Part shown: one piece after another, positions 11,617-25,586 of the stretch
Layout of the letters: each line of letters opens with the position of its first letter
How positions within the stretch are numbered: the stretch's first letter is position 1
Source: Diprion similis
Taxonomy: Eukaryota > Arthropoda > Insecta > Hymenoptera > Diprionidae
Length of the DNA: 64,000 bases
Direction of reading: 5' to 3'
Assembly (NCBI RefSeq): GCF_021155765.1
Contig: NC_060113.1
Span: 2,160,501 to 2,224,500, forward strand
Notes under the pieces: generated by a model
What the model was told of the DNA's origin: nothing
What the model saw: only the letters and a program-made list of their open reading frames with translations
The model's database searches: none
Made by a program: the position numbers and the translations under genes

Positions 11617-14600
11617 AAGTAGAATGCAGCAGTCGGCTCATTCGCGTTTTCCTTTTTTCGCAACTGTTTTTGTTGTTTTGACTTTGAAATACGGACCGCG
11701 TTGGATTTTGGCCTGAAGCATATCGCCATTTTTAGAATAAAATTTAAATGAAACGATCGATCATTTCTTTTTGTATCATAATTTTAACACGTGGAATTGA
11801 CTACTTCATTCTACGACAGAATATATTCGAATCAGGTGTGCAGAAAATGCTTTTTGGCTCACTGTTAGGTATAATTATACTAACCTCTTTGTTGATTAGC
11901 ACTTTGGATTTGAGTTTCTGTCTCAGCCTAGTGTTTTAGACGTTGTATAAAAAAAATTTCCCGACAACTGTGACCCCGCTATCATTAAAAGGAGCTTAAT
12001 TATAGGTGATGAGGTAACGAGTAGGTGTATATATACACATAAATTCACTAATAAAACGTAGAGTGCTTAAATAATGATCCATAGATCCGTGATGAGGATA
12101 CTCTGTATTTTTTTTTTTTTTTTTTTTTTGTTGTTTTTTTTTTCTCGCTTTGCATAACGATTCGAAAAGTAAGCAGGTCAACTGCGGAGAAAATAAAATA
12201 TTCAATATCATATTTGAAAAAATTAATCAAGAATGCAAATTGTAGGAGCATTATGTTAAGCAATGAAAAATTTGATTTGATTTTATGCGATGTTTCTTTT
12301 TTTTTTTTTTTTGTTTTTATTTTTCAAATTTTAATTTTGTTTTTCGACTGCAAAATTCCGGCGTAGAATTTCCACGGGGGCTTATTGGTATATATAGAGG
12401 GAATTCCGCCACTGAATACAAGCCGGGGTGGTTAATAAAAATGAATTTGTAAAAGCTTTGCGTGGGAATATGAACGTTTCAGCTGTGGACAAGCTAATTG
12501 AATTTCTGAGGACTGTCGTTACCCTTTATATTCTGTGTATAGACAGGTCGAAGCGGAGAGGTGAAATTATTTTCATTGCACAAGCATTTCGTCGACTCGA
12601 AGTGGGATTCGCTTTAAATTACCTCGAAAGAAAGTCTCTTGAGAAATTTGCAGATTTAAAACGAAATTTTTTTTTTTTTTTGCCAACTTCATTGTAGGCG
12701 AGAAATTTCTGAGTAAAATTTTTATGCAATATTAAAATGCAGATGAAATATTTCTGTATAGAAGAGGAGAAATTAATACTTAAAGTAAATGGATTTCTCA
12801 AAAACTTGAAAATTTCGCAAATTGTTTAATTTTTGTAACCCATGATTATACGTATCAACAAATTTCAACGAAGTCGATTAATGATAAAGTGTTTTTAATC
12901 CCCTTTGGCACTCTCTAATCTCGTCACTTCGACTGCAGTCTACTTAAATTTAGGTACTTTAGAGATTCCACTCCCGTCGGTAAGTCTTTTCTTTTCGTTC
13001 ACTCAATCGCTTTTTACACCGTGAATTTCATCGCTGCACTTCTATTCTATTTTAGCATCAACTTCCTCAGGTTTTCTCCCGTCATTAATTTACTGTGAGG
13101 CATATTAAGTATAATTTGAACTGAGTTTATTGAGTGCTTTGCAATTGGTCAATTTACTCAGGTAAGACTGTTTCCTCAATGGCAATAATAAATCCGAATA
13201 ATGTTATTTACTTCTTTAGAAATTTCTGTAATTTTCATACCGTAGCTTAATTAGTTTATCTATTAAATTTCTTTGCCAAAGTATCGCGGGTTAATTTCTA
13301 AAAATCTTCCGACCTAATGACCCATAATTGGCGGATTTCAACCGACGCAATTTACTTTAAATATGCTAAATTATTAGCCACCGGATATTCGTCTCGTTGA
13401 TGCACGTTACAAACATCTGCGTTTAAATGACAAACGATTGAATAAATGATAATTCCGAGGACAATTATGATCTTCTATACAGCACCACTGATTATTTATT
13501 GAGGAAAAACTTATCTCAGAGACAAATATTAATTTTCATTCCCATTGTCATTTTCCTTTTTTCATTCAGCGTATATTATATTATATATATATACACTTAA
13601 GAATAATTTAAGGAGACGAAAAAAAACGGGCAATTAATCCGAATTTATCGCAACGACTCACGAAGTTAACTCAAGTCTGCTTAGCCTAATTCGCATGAAT
13701 ATCAAAAGGAAGAGAAAAAAACAAAATGAAACGAGCGTTGATAACAAATTCCGATTACGATAATAACGTTAATTAATTCCCCCGCTGAGATCCATTAGAA
13801 AAACATGAGATTGTATATTAATCGTTGCCTTGTTACAGAGATATTGAAAAGGTTTCAGGCTGTTTTGTCAAAGGAAAATTGCTGATAAAAGAGAAAAAGA
13901 AAACCTTTCAGGACAGCCGTTGATTGGCCTCGTGAAATATAATCGTGAAAATATATTTCAGACCTGCGCATTGCGTCCGTGACAGTATATAGATTATATT
14001 ATCATCCTTGTACGTACACGACATACAGTCAAAGGAAAAGTTAAACCGCTTCAAAAGAACTGGGTCAAGCATTTTTCAGATCTTAGATTGCCCGAGGAAA
14101 GCGTTGATGAGCGTTTATTCCTTTATTTTCCATTCGCTAGTTTATTATATCCGGTTGCGTTTTGCCCGCGAACACTCAAGGTGATTTGAAAATTTGCATA
14201 AACCGAGATCGCGAATTCCAAAAAACTGTTCGACATCCCCGAAAAAAAATTTCAATCAAATAGAGAACAAAAAAAAAAAAAAAAAACACGACACGTCATA
14301 TTATTTATTTAGCGCCACCTCGGATACAAATAAAAATAATAATAATAATAAAAACCATATTTACGATGATATTGGGCGATTATGTTTGTCGATAACGAAT
14401 TGGCAGCAGAAAAGTAAACCCTAATTGTAAGGAAGCTCCAAAAAATGTCAGTCGTGTGTTCCTCAGGGGATATAAGTTGAATTCTGATGATTTGATGCGA
14501 TAACCTATTGACCGATATGAAAGAAAAATGGCGTAGGGATGGGGAAAAAAACGGAAGAAGGACAATTTCTCACCCTCCGAATTTTCCCTCGCCATTTTTT

Positions 14601-17600
14601 TCCCCTTGTTCCACGTCGTTCCTTTTTTCTTTTCTTTTCGCGGTTGGATTTTAGATTGGAAAAGATGTCGACGGAACATCCCCAGCATGCATTTTAATCA
14701 AACGCCTCGTGTACTTCCGGAATACTTTCTCGTTCCAATTTCCATTCCATATTATAATGTATATACATATAAATAAATGTTTGGCACGTGTGAATTTTTT
14801 TTTTGTCAGAGTAACGTTTTTTCAGGATTATTTATGAATTTTGTGAAAATTATTCATCACCTTGGTTTTTCAAAAAGTAAAACAATAAGGAATTAAAAAA
14901 TTGTAGCTCTAATGTATTTTCTGTGTTTCGAGTTCTTTTATTCATTCAATTTCGAATCGTTTGCCATATCTTCGAACAGATTTCTTTGACTTTTTAAGAA
15001 TTCTTTACAAATCACAGCGAGAATATATTGTTTAGAATTGAAAAAATCTTTGAAATTCATACAAAGACAGATTCGAATTATTTTATTTTATTTTTTATTT
15101 CTTTGTTTAACTCGCATCATTAGCTGCAGATTGAATTATTATGCGATGATGAAAATCGAACGTAATAAAAGTCATCGATTTGATCCTGATGTACACAGTA
15201 ATACGCGACGGATATCGGAAGACATGATAAATAGAGCAAAAATTCGTTGGCAATAAATCCGGGCAATCGATTAATTACCCGCGAAGCTTAGAGCAGCAGG
15301 TGGCGGCGGCAATATCCTTCGCTTTATAAATTCCAAGAGCCAACAAATGGAAAATAAAATCTGATAAATAAATTACTCATAGAGGGTGGAAAAATAGATG
15401 AATTAACAGTTTTTTTTTTTTTCAACTTTTACGTTGGTTATATCTATTCGTGAAAATTTTCGAAATGACGTATTTTTCTCGACAACTTGGTCACCGTCGT
15501 AAAAAAGAGGAAAAAATTGCTTTTGCTTGTATAACGAAATTGATGAATTATTAAAAAGGTCAACGATAGTGTATACATATATATGCCGATGATTGACGTC
15601 GCATCGACCCTTTCGAATTCGGCATTACATATATGCCTTCAGGGTCATTGGGGTATTGAAAATAACTGTATTCGTATTAGGGGCGAGTGGGGCAAAGTGG
15701 GCACCTTAAAATTTTTGAAATCGCAAAAAATTTGAGCCCAAAGTCGGCCCAAGAAATTTTTTAAATAACAAGGAATAAAATTAACAACCTCAACTTTTTA
15801 TCAACTATGAATTATTCGGAAATCATTAACTCGAGTAATTGTACAGCTCGTATCGCGAAAGGTTTGAAGTTGCACTTTACTCTCAACTTGTCAAAGTGAA
15901 ATAATTTTCTGAACTTGAATTTATGATTACTTTTTCTCGAGAAAGCTAGATAATAATTTAACATAATTATTCGTATGAAAAGTAAACATTTTATTCTGAT
16001 TTTAGGCATTATTTTTTTTTCCCTTCTTTACCGGTGAATCATTTCGTCTAATCGAAAACGATTCTAAAGTGAATTCCACCCTTTTCAAACAACAAATCAA
16101 ACGGAAACTCGTAAACTTTACAAAAAACTTGACAGTTATTGGTTTCGCCAAAATTTCAGGCTATTCCACAAATGGCCGGTGGGTGGATGGACAGAAATTT
16201 ATAGCTCGTGGATGCGGCTAATCCGCGATCATCTTCGTGCTTGTTGGACAGTTTCACGTGAAAACGATTAATCGGGAACGTTAATTCCGATGCTAACGAT
16301 ACGATAACCACCCCGAATATTCGCGATTAGTTTTACCACAAATAGCGAAATGTGTCCTTCGGTTTTGGCACGATAGGATCTAAAGTAACGGCGAAAATCC
16401 AACGGCAGGACGATTTATTAATCATGAGTAAACATTCCGCCTCCAGCTTATCGCGGAAGTGATGCGGAGTTTTCGAATTCGCTACGCGATTCGCACATCT
16501 TTTAAACGATGTCACAAATACGATATAAAGAAAAATAAAGAAAAGAAAAAATATTCGGCAACTCGGATAAAATATGAGAATTTATTGTAAACATTAACGG
16601 TTTTAATAATCCTCACGGCTCGAGTCAAGGCTGGCTTTTATCATTAAGAGTCATCGGTCTCTTGTATCAAGTTATAAATGAAGTTTTGTCACGAACACTG
16701 ATCGTCAAAAGTATCACAACTTGAGCAGAATTCTAGCTTATCAAATTGTTTGAAACTTCTCCAATTCCGGACTTATTAAACTAGACGTTTAAGATAACGA
16801 TAAAAATTTGTATAACATGTAGATTATTTATTTATTTATTTATTGATTTATACATTTTTTATCTCGGATGTACAGAGAAGATTGAGTGATTTTCGAAAGC
16901 CTCGTTTTCCTCCGGAAACATTTTCGATTTCGCAAATAAGATCTCTTTTATGTCTGGTACATGCTTACCAACGATGTGGCAAATCAAGAGGTAAGGTGGT
17001 ACGTGAGGCACGTCCGAAACGGTTATTTACTCTCTTTCTCCCTCTCTCCCTGAGGTACAAAAGCATGTGACCTGACTTATTGTTGGATCCTGAGGCACGT
17101 GACGTTCAAATTTGTTTTTGTATTTCTGTAACCAGAAAAATTACACCACATTGTAATCCAAGCAAAACCAATATATTGTACGACATTAACAATATCGAAA
17201 TATAATTTAATGCCAGTGTAAATTCTGTGCAGAGTTACGACCTTTTCTTGAAATTAATTTACCGCGACGTTCTTATGCTTTTTTGGTTTGTTTTTAGGGT
17301 TAAATTCATAATTCTTATCAATTTTTTAACGATATTGAGTATTTATCAAATTATTCTAATCATGAGTTAAACATTGATGTTTGTAAAACGAGAGAATAGA
17401 AAGTACTGGGATTGTATACAAAAGGTTTTTAGATTTCGATACTTGATTTCGAATTTTTAGTATATTTGTAATTTGATTTCACGTTATAACCGATGGTAAG
17501 CAGTTCTTAGAAAGCTGTTTTCCCCAAATTTACTTTTTTCCTCGACTTTTTTACGCAGGAAAATTTAATCTAACTTCACAACATTTCACCGATATTTGTT

Positions 17601-20600
17601 ACGATCAATAAAATCCAAATCGGAACTGTCTACAAAAAAAAAAGGAAATCCGTTTCAACAAGTTTGTAGAAAATCTGTCTTCTGAATAACATGAGAAGTC
17701 GGATTTTCAAAAATTCTAAAAGAATTTAAAATGAAGCATAAATTATTTAAACTTTGAATTATAATAAAAAAATTCTCGTTATTTTATTCTTCATCATCAA
17801 CAAGATTATTATCAACTCATAAAAATGTACAGATTTTCAGCTAACTCGCCTCCTCGAGACATCCCTTCCCGCAAAGTTTTTGACAATCCTTTTCTCCTTT
17901 TCCTGATTTTCCCTACACGTGTCTAGACGTATAGTGAAAATGATTTCTGGGAGCGGTTGCAGGCAAAAGTCGATACGCACGTATGCCGTCGTCGGTGGTA
18001 CAACCTTGGACGTCCCTGTTACGTAACTTGTTACACGTCGAGGGTGAGAATCCAACGAGACGAGGGTTGATAACGTCGAAACTCGAGTGACACTCAGCCT
18101 CATCTCGTTCCTCATCAAAAGCTTCGGTCGCAAGACGGTGTTTTATTAAATTCAAAATTCAATTTTTAGAACTAGATTAAATCTAGCGAAGGAATATTTT
18201 TTTCCAACCGTAGTTTGACTCTCTATCTTTTAACCGAAGATATCTGATTTCTTTGAAAATTTTTCTAAACCTGTATCAAAAGTTATACGCATTTTCATAT
18301 CTGAGATTATTTTAGAAAAATGAAAACTTTTTTTTTCCAGAGAAAAAAATATTCATTTTAAACTGCTTGTAAAATTTGAAATGAGAAATAGAATCACGAA
18401 ATGGACAGTAATAAATTGAATATTTTTTATCAGATAGGTTTTTTGGAACTGCTGACAAATCTTGGTCCTTAAAAAAAAGGGATGAAAATTTAAACCGATT
18501 TTCCAAAATTCGAGAAAATAATCTGCAACGGTTTTTGAAACGAGACGTAGGTACTTTGAATATATAAAAAATCGTTCTAATCCAAGATATATCGAAGCTT
18601 CGTTTCAAATCACTTGAAAAAGGTTAAAAATCTAGTAAATTCGTTCAATTTTTGTTCAACACTATTTTCTACAAGACTTAATACAATATTTTTTTGTTAT
18701 TATATCTTCATTGTTTTTTGTAAATTTAAAGAGATGTGCTACAATTCCGTGACGAATTTAATCAAGAATATCGATCACTGGCCAGCCAAACTCTTTAAGC
18801 AAAATTTTCCAAAATTCATCGTCAAACACGCGGCATCAAATGGCGAGGAAAATTCTCGATCTGTTCGTTCTCTTGCAGAAAAAATGACTCAGTGTAGGAA
18901 CGACGAAGACGTTGAAACGTTTCGAGTAACTTGAAGAATTTTTCGAGCTCAAACATCACCGTTTTCCGGAAGCGCCTATCAATTTTCCTCCATCCAACGC
19001 GTATCGCATCGCCTCTCAACTTCGTTATCTCTCGTAGGAAACCCTCCATCAAGTCAAAGAGATGAGCATTGCTTTTCACGGTGTGTGAAAATCTCGTGTT
19101 GACTAGGTGAAACGGCGGTTCTTTTTCCTCGGAAACTGATCCTCCCCTCGACAAATAACCAACGATCATCGCTTAACCTCGAGTTCGTGGATTCCATTCA
19201 TGGTACACTTAACGGTGTGAAAATGAACAGGTTATTTGAAAACTCGTTCTCACCGGATTTCAAAAACAACCAAAAACGAAATGGCTTCAAAATAAGCGTT
19301 CAGCGTTCTTCGTCAGGTTTTCCTTTCGACCATATCCATAACGATTATTATACTTTATAGTAGATAAAAAGATCAAAATACGACCAAGGTTTGAAGCTTC
19401 GGTTAGCGTTTCGTTTAAACTCATCGATACGTTTCTCCGTATTTCATTTGAAGTCAGAAAAAGAGAGAAGGCAAGAAGAAAAAAGCGAAAATTTTTGAAA
19501 CTTTTTTGAACCCAGATTCAAACACTGTGTCAAAACAATAAAAAAAAAATCGAGGAGAAACATCGAATTTTTGACTCTTGAACTTTCGGGCGGTATTCTG
19601 GTTTGGAAATTTGAAAAAATCTAATTTTTCCCCTCCATATTTTGAAAGTTTAGACCTTTAAGACTAAGCCTCTAAAAGGATTTTTGGAAATCCAAATCAT
19701 TTTCGGACTTGCAGTTATTTTTGTGAGGCGCCAACTAAACCGGTCCGGCTGAAACGAATTTTTCAACCCGTGTTTCTCGAAACTACTTTTTTCGATACGA
19801 TTGACACGATATTTCAAGTTCTGATGGACCGATTTATTTGAAATGTGGTGGAAATCTTCTTTGTACATCCCTCTATGATTGGAAGCACGGATCAAGAAAA
19901 AAAAATTCCATACTATTTTTAAAAAACAGGGGTAGAAAAAAATTTTTTTTTTTCAAATCATCGGCATTTTGGTAAATTTTTTCTCCTCTTTCCTTGCTCC
20001 GGACTATTGAGACGTCTTTACTAAAAAAGAATTTCTATTGATTTATTTGTTTCGGAACACTACAAAAGTCAAAAACCCGCAGTTTTTTAGCCCGCACTTT
20101 ACCGCCCCTAAGTTTTTGTATTTTTGATTTATCTTTTATTGATATGAATTTTTTGTTGTATTCTTGAAACATCAATAACAGGCTAGCAAAAAAACGTATA
20201 ATCAAAATGTTTTTTATTTCTTATTTATCTCACTTAGAAAAATGGCTAAAATCTATCCCTCTAGACCAGAATACTCCCTTAAAAAGGATTCAAGTTTCCT
20301 TTCTGCTGATTTTTCACAATCGCTCATATCCTAGAAGACAATCAACCCGATTTGAAATTCCCGGATTCCCAGGTACACCTAGGAACCAACGGATTGTTGG
20401 AACGTGAATCATGATGCACCCATGGGCGCCATATTTCTTGTGTAATTTGCGTCTCGGTGTCCTGGGACCGCAGGAGAAGCGGGAACGAAGAGGCTGACTA
20501 TTCGGCAGACAATTAGGTTCTCCCTTGGCTGAGAGAAGATTATCCAGCGTATCTCCCGAGCCGACAATCTTGCTTATCCTCGTTACCTCAGACCGCCTCG

Positions 20601-21544
20601 TATCTTCTCCTCTCAGTCACGAATTATGGCTCAACTTGGATAACGCGTCCCAGAATTCCCGTCTCCTTATTTACAATGCGATTTAATTACCCGATGGGTT
20701 CGCAGGACGAATAGAACTGCTAGACTTATGTACAATTATACCAGCGAGAGGCAACAAGCATGCAACAAGCAATTTGCTATCCTTATTATTTATTTTATAC
20801 TTCAATTTGCAAAGATTTATTTATTAACATTCGTTCACTGCTCATGGCAGAGATATTTTTATACGACACTGTGTATGAAAATGTACTTCACACAGGCTGT
20901 GTTTGCAAAGTTTTAAATAATACACCTTGACTGCTGAAGTTTGACTAATTGTTTACCTTGTCTGTGGCAATATCAACATCCAAACTTCGTGCAAACTTCA
21001 CTTAATGTGTACGAGTTTCCAACGGAATGGATGATGAGTATAGCGCGTGTTGAAAACTGGGGGTAAAAATTCGTTTACTCAGAATCTCTTTTTTCCAAAA
21101 TTTATATGGTTGAAGATTTTTTTTTTTGTTCCACCGTTTTTGAAGGACATTTTTTGGCCCTGAGTGTATATTTTATGAATTCAAACTGTTTGAATGTCAG
21201 TCTATAAAAACTATCGGTAGCGATGATTGAGAGCCTTCAAATATGATTGCCCTCAGCGATGAAAGGAAACCGCAGAAGCTGTAACTGTAATGAAAGGAAG
21301 AAGAATGAAAAACGAATCGAATCGAATGAACCTGAAACCGTGGAATCGCTCGTTATTTTTAACGATGGGAACCTGTTTTTCCTACACATTTGATCAGTTC
21401 AAATTTCAGAGATGTATAAGCCGAGGGAGAAATTTCCTTTTGAAAATAATCACGACAAGGATTGCTAAAGGCGATTCGATTCTTTCGATCCAGCTGAAGT
21501 CTTTGAGCTTGAATTTATTTCGAGGGTTTTATAATTCTTCAGCG

Positions 21545-21885
21545 TTTAGGGTGGGTTGGAGTTTCGAATTTGAAAAGTTTGTAAAACGCCTAATTCGAAA
21601 TTATTTGCTGGCGAAATTTGAAATCAAAGCCTTTCGAAACACCAAAGTTTGAAGATGGAGCAAAGTTTTCGAAAAATAAAGTTTCGATGGAGTAAAATTT
21701 GGAAAATCAAAAGCGCAGAAAGATCAAAATGGTGAAATTACACTTCACCACAGAACTAAAAATCTTCGATGATTCTGAGCATCGATGTTTCAGATTTTCA
21801 AGTTTTCTCATTCTCGCTCTTTTGAAACTTTGACTTGATTTGTCCTTCCGAAATTCATCCCCTGCGGAACTCTTAAAATTCGGAA
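21545..21885. mobile_element. Foldback family B, copy 1
   Basis: The left arm reads TTTAGGGTGGGTTGGAGTTT, then CGAATTTGAAAA, later GGCGAAATTTGAA and AAAGTTTGAAG. In the same order the family at 28275-28490 has (reverse complement of its right arm) GGGTTGAAGTTCCGAATTTG, GGGGAAATTTGAAGCAAAG and CAAACTTTGAAG. The right arm here (CTTTTGAAACTTTGACTTG and on) is more diverged, and the right boundary is approximate. There is no coding capacity. Membership of the family is by eye only. Confidence 0.45.
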
Positions 21886-24800
21886 TATATTTGCATCGAG
21901 TTTGAAATTTATCCGAGTTTGAAAAACGACGATCTGCGTCTGAGAATGGGTGAATTGGGAAACAAGAAACGAACCCGAATCAATCATTCATGCAAATAAC
22001 CGCAGAGTTCAAGTCGAGCCAGAAATGGATTGTACTCTCTATCGGGAATAACGATTTTCTAAACGGGCCTCAATTTGACGGAGGCTCGTGACTTTATCGC
22101 GTCGTCTGCTGGTCCGCCTTCGAATCCTTGACCCCTAAACACGCGCAATCTCTAAATATTATCGTACCTTCGTACACCCGCCCAGTCATTACTTTACCCG
22201 ACAGATCATCCCTCGGGTACCCACGAGAATCCCGAAAAATTAACTGGATGAGGTGGACCTTCAGTCGCGATATAATGAGAGAGCTTTGAAAGGACGATAT
22301 GAAAATCAAGGACTACTAGAATTTATCTTTGGCGATAAAAATATCATTCCGCGTAAAATCCTGGAGGGAATTGGAAATTTGGAAAGTGCGATAAGCTGTC
22401 AAACCTGTTGCGATTGGGGTGAAGCGTTGACTCGATTCTCTTTGTTAACGTCTTCCATTGTTTTTTACTTAAAGTATGAAATTGTGCGAAACAAGTATCG
22501 CGTTTAGATAAAATGGAAATGTATAGTTTGATTCGATTTTTATGCTTTTTTCATTTTTGAGTATATAAATTAGAACAATGGGTCAGAAATAGGTTTGGAA
22601 TCGATTATATTTTGATCTGGTAGGTATTACGATTGATATTTCGATAAAATCGATCTGTACAAACTGTAGTTTCTGAAGCCGAGGTTGATTCTACGAAAAT
22701 AAAGGTAATCTTTTAAAAATTAGTGCCAAAGTTTTTTACCTCGTGAATTATTCATCCTGTGAAATTTCCATGGATCACAATATTGGATTGCTTGTATAAC
22801 TCGAGCGGAAATTTATTCGACTGTAATCTTAGAAAACCGTTTCGACGAAATTTTGCCAGCATCTTATCAAAAACGTGATTTAAAAAGCTCGTTTTACTTC
22901 TAAAGTTTTTCCGTTGCTGAAAGTAGTTGAAAAACTTAAAAAAAAGTTATTCGAATTCAGTATCACTCCGCATTTTCTTCTTGTTTCTTTACTTTTCTCA
23001 TCTTTCCGTGAGCTCGTAATCACCGAGTCAACTTACACTGAGGAAAGACCAAAAAAAAGGTAAAAAACTGGGATCTACGACTGAGTGTTAAGCTCTTTAC
23101 ACACACGAGAGGATAAATTTTCCCGGCTTAAAACGTGTTGCGAAAATTTCGCGAAATAATCTTCACCCCACCGTTTCACCGCCATGCAAGGGAAACAAGA
23201 TATTCTACGCCATTTCGGTTTTGGAGTCTCAAAATCCGTGATCTACACAACAGCGAAAAACTGGAAGCCTGGTGTGAGATTATTATTGATTTTTCATCTT
23301 GCTTCATCCGTCCTTCGACTCTGAGATCTTATTTTTTAAAATCCCATTTTCATTCGCCCTGCATTTTTTCTCGCATTTCGCTTTTCTTCGTGCATAAATT
23401 ATGTATGCCGACTTGCGATTGGCTTCGTCACACCGACTTGGGGCGGATTATCGAGTCCCACGGGATAAGATCGAACCGAGTATTGAATCAGGCGCTTTAC
23501 CGTCTCATCGGAGGGCCGATGGGCGATGAAAACGCGAGGTCTTTTGTATATACAGAATATTGTGCACAGGGAATAAGCGAGGGAAGAAAGAAGTCGAAGA
23601 GAATCAGTCGCGCTAGCTGACTGGCAAGTAGTCGACATTGAGAATTGTTAAAAAAATGTTCGAATCCGTCGTTGCTGTTAAATTGTGATTGATACAGTCG
23701 CTTTTATTTCGTTTCTTTACTCTATGCGGTCCCAGAACCCGAAACAGGAGAGAAAATGAAATAAGAAAATAATGAAAAACATTTGGTGAGAAAAAATTGC
23801 TGAATTCTATTCAATATGTAAATCAAATAGAATAAAATAGTTGGTAAAAGTTTTGTTATCGATTTATATTTATTTTTTTGCTTTTAAAGCAAATATTAAA
23901 AATACAAGAAAATAAAAAATATCGTTTTTACGTTCGTATCAATTATTATTATTTTTTTTTTTTCTTAGTTTCTTTCACGTACGAGGGTGAGAATTATTTT
24001 TTCAACAACTTGACACGGAACTACTGGAAATATCCGTGAGAAATGAATTTTCTTTTTTCTTGTTATGCTTGGCGGGTAATTGGGTTGAAAATAACGCGAG
24101 TGAAGCTGCAAAGGGGAAACCGGACAAGGGAGAAAAATTGAATGGATGTAAAAAGACGAGAGAATGGTAGGAGGGAAAATAAAAGTGTAGGGGAAAAAAG
24201 AACGCGACGAAAGTTAATTATAACGAACACCTCGCGCATCTAATAATAAATCGCCCACTGCAGTTGGTTTCTTCTCACTTTATAACGCGATGCAATATTT
24301 ATTATACAAAAATAAAAGCTGGAATGGATTGTTTTTTGTTAAAAATATATATACAATGAAAATGAAATTTCTTCTTAATTGAACGATCGATGATTCGGTA
24401 AGGAATCGGCCATTCATCGCAGTTTTGTACCTTGTGTTGTATCAACAAAAGTATTTTTTTCCCTCAGGTCGATGAAACGAAGGAAAGAAAAATAAGGAGA
24501 ACTTTTCTTCTTTTTATAACTGTGAATGAAACCTTTCAGCGGGTGAAAGTTGACTGAAAGGGGGTCTCGTCGTCCCCCATTTATATTCATAAACGCGATA
24601 TGCTCGGAGCTTGGGCTACGTGGTTTGCGGTTACGAGGCCATTACCCATATTCTCCGTGTCGTGTAGACACAATGTGTAGACACACTTACGCACTTAGTC
24701 GAAATTCCGACCGGTTAGGAGCCAAAAATTAGGGGAGCTGCGTTCATCCCTCGAAAGCTTTGCAAATCCCCGGAGGATGAGATGAAAAAGCTCGGGAAGG

Positions 24801-25444
24801 GCTTGGAATAATCGATCGAGTGTTGGCTCGAACGGTTTAAAATAACGAGAGAAAACGGGGCAATTTTGATATTGAATAGATGAGATAGATAGAAAGATAG
24901 ATAGATAGTTATCTTTTTATGAAGCCTTGGCTTAATGAGGCCTTGAGGCAATGGCACATACAAAATTTAAAAATTAACGCAGTGAGGGAATAATATTCCT
25001 TCCATTTCGTAATGGGGATAATAATAATAATAGAACACGTGGAACAAACAGAAATCACAGATTATCTAACTTGGCTTACGGATGTATCTAGAATATAATT
25101 GGATGTTATGTAGGCATTACATATATATGACAGTAAAAGAAGAGCGAGAATCACCGAATGAACAAGAGATGAAATTTCGAGTCTGATAAAACAGCGCCGA
25201 ATCAAAAAGTGAGAATTTTGAGTTCAGGTTTTCAGTCAAGAATGAATAACGTGATCGGAATCGAGGATAAATGAAACAGAGAAAACAGAGAAAAGGTGCG
25301 AAAAGGCGTGAAAAGAAATTGAAGGGTGGAAATATAGCGACTAAAAATCGCGAGTGGCATAGAAATGTTTAGAAAATTGGGTTTAACGTCGGAATTGAAA
25401 ATCGCTAACCAAACTACAGATTTGACTGTCGCGCGTTTTCAAAT
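21886..25444. other. No supported gene
   Basis: The longest open frame is 161 codons at 23135-23620 on the + strand. It has no recognisable domain, no flanking gene structure and a composition typical of the surrounding DNA, so it is not called. A (GATA)n-type tract lies at 24881-24909. The rest is AT-rich with no features recognised. Confidence 0.45.
24881..24909. repeat. Imperfect (GATA)n microsatellite
   Basis: GATAGATA-type units are interrupted once by AAA. Confidence 0.8.
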
Positions 25445-25586
25445 CTGGATCACGATGGACTTAACGAAACGGAACGAAACAGACTGTAACGGAAAGGCGT
25501 AGAACTTAAAAAAAAAAACGTCACTCATGACTTTTTGAAAATCCCGCTTCACTAGTTCCGTTCCGTTAAGTTCATCGTGATTCCGG
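25445..25586. mobile_element. Short inverted-repeat element, about 140 bp
   Basis: The left arm is CTGGATCACGATGGACTTAA then CGAAACGGAACG. The reverse complement of the right arm is CCGGAATCACGATGAACTTA then ACGGAACGGAAC. The arms are about 32-35 bp with a few mismatches and flank a core of about 75 bp containing a poly-A run. It could be a small MITE or a chance local inversion. Arm identity is too high for coincidence, but no second copy was seen in the window. Confidence 0.55.

Larger units (their letters stand above)
8652..21544. other. Gene-free stretch
   Basis: No exon, RNA gene or conserved protein was recognised in these 12.9 kb on either strand. Open frames are at most about 140 codons and have no recognisable domain. 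The stretch is AT-rich with many poly-A/T tracts (for example 9188-9214, 10987-11015, 12111-12129). A sequence reading GGGGCGAGTGGGGCAAAGTG begins at 15680 and looks like a DNA-transposon end, but no partner end is convincing. This could be intergenic DNA or an intron of an unseen gene. Confidence 0.45.

Noticed and set aside
23135-23620. Open frame of 161 codons on the + strand
   Set aside because: No recognisable family, no signal or domain, no flanking exons. Expected by chance in this length of DNA.
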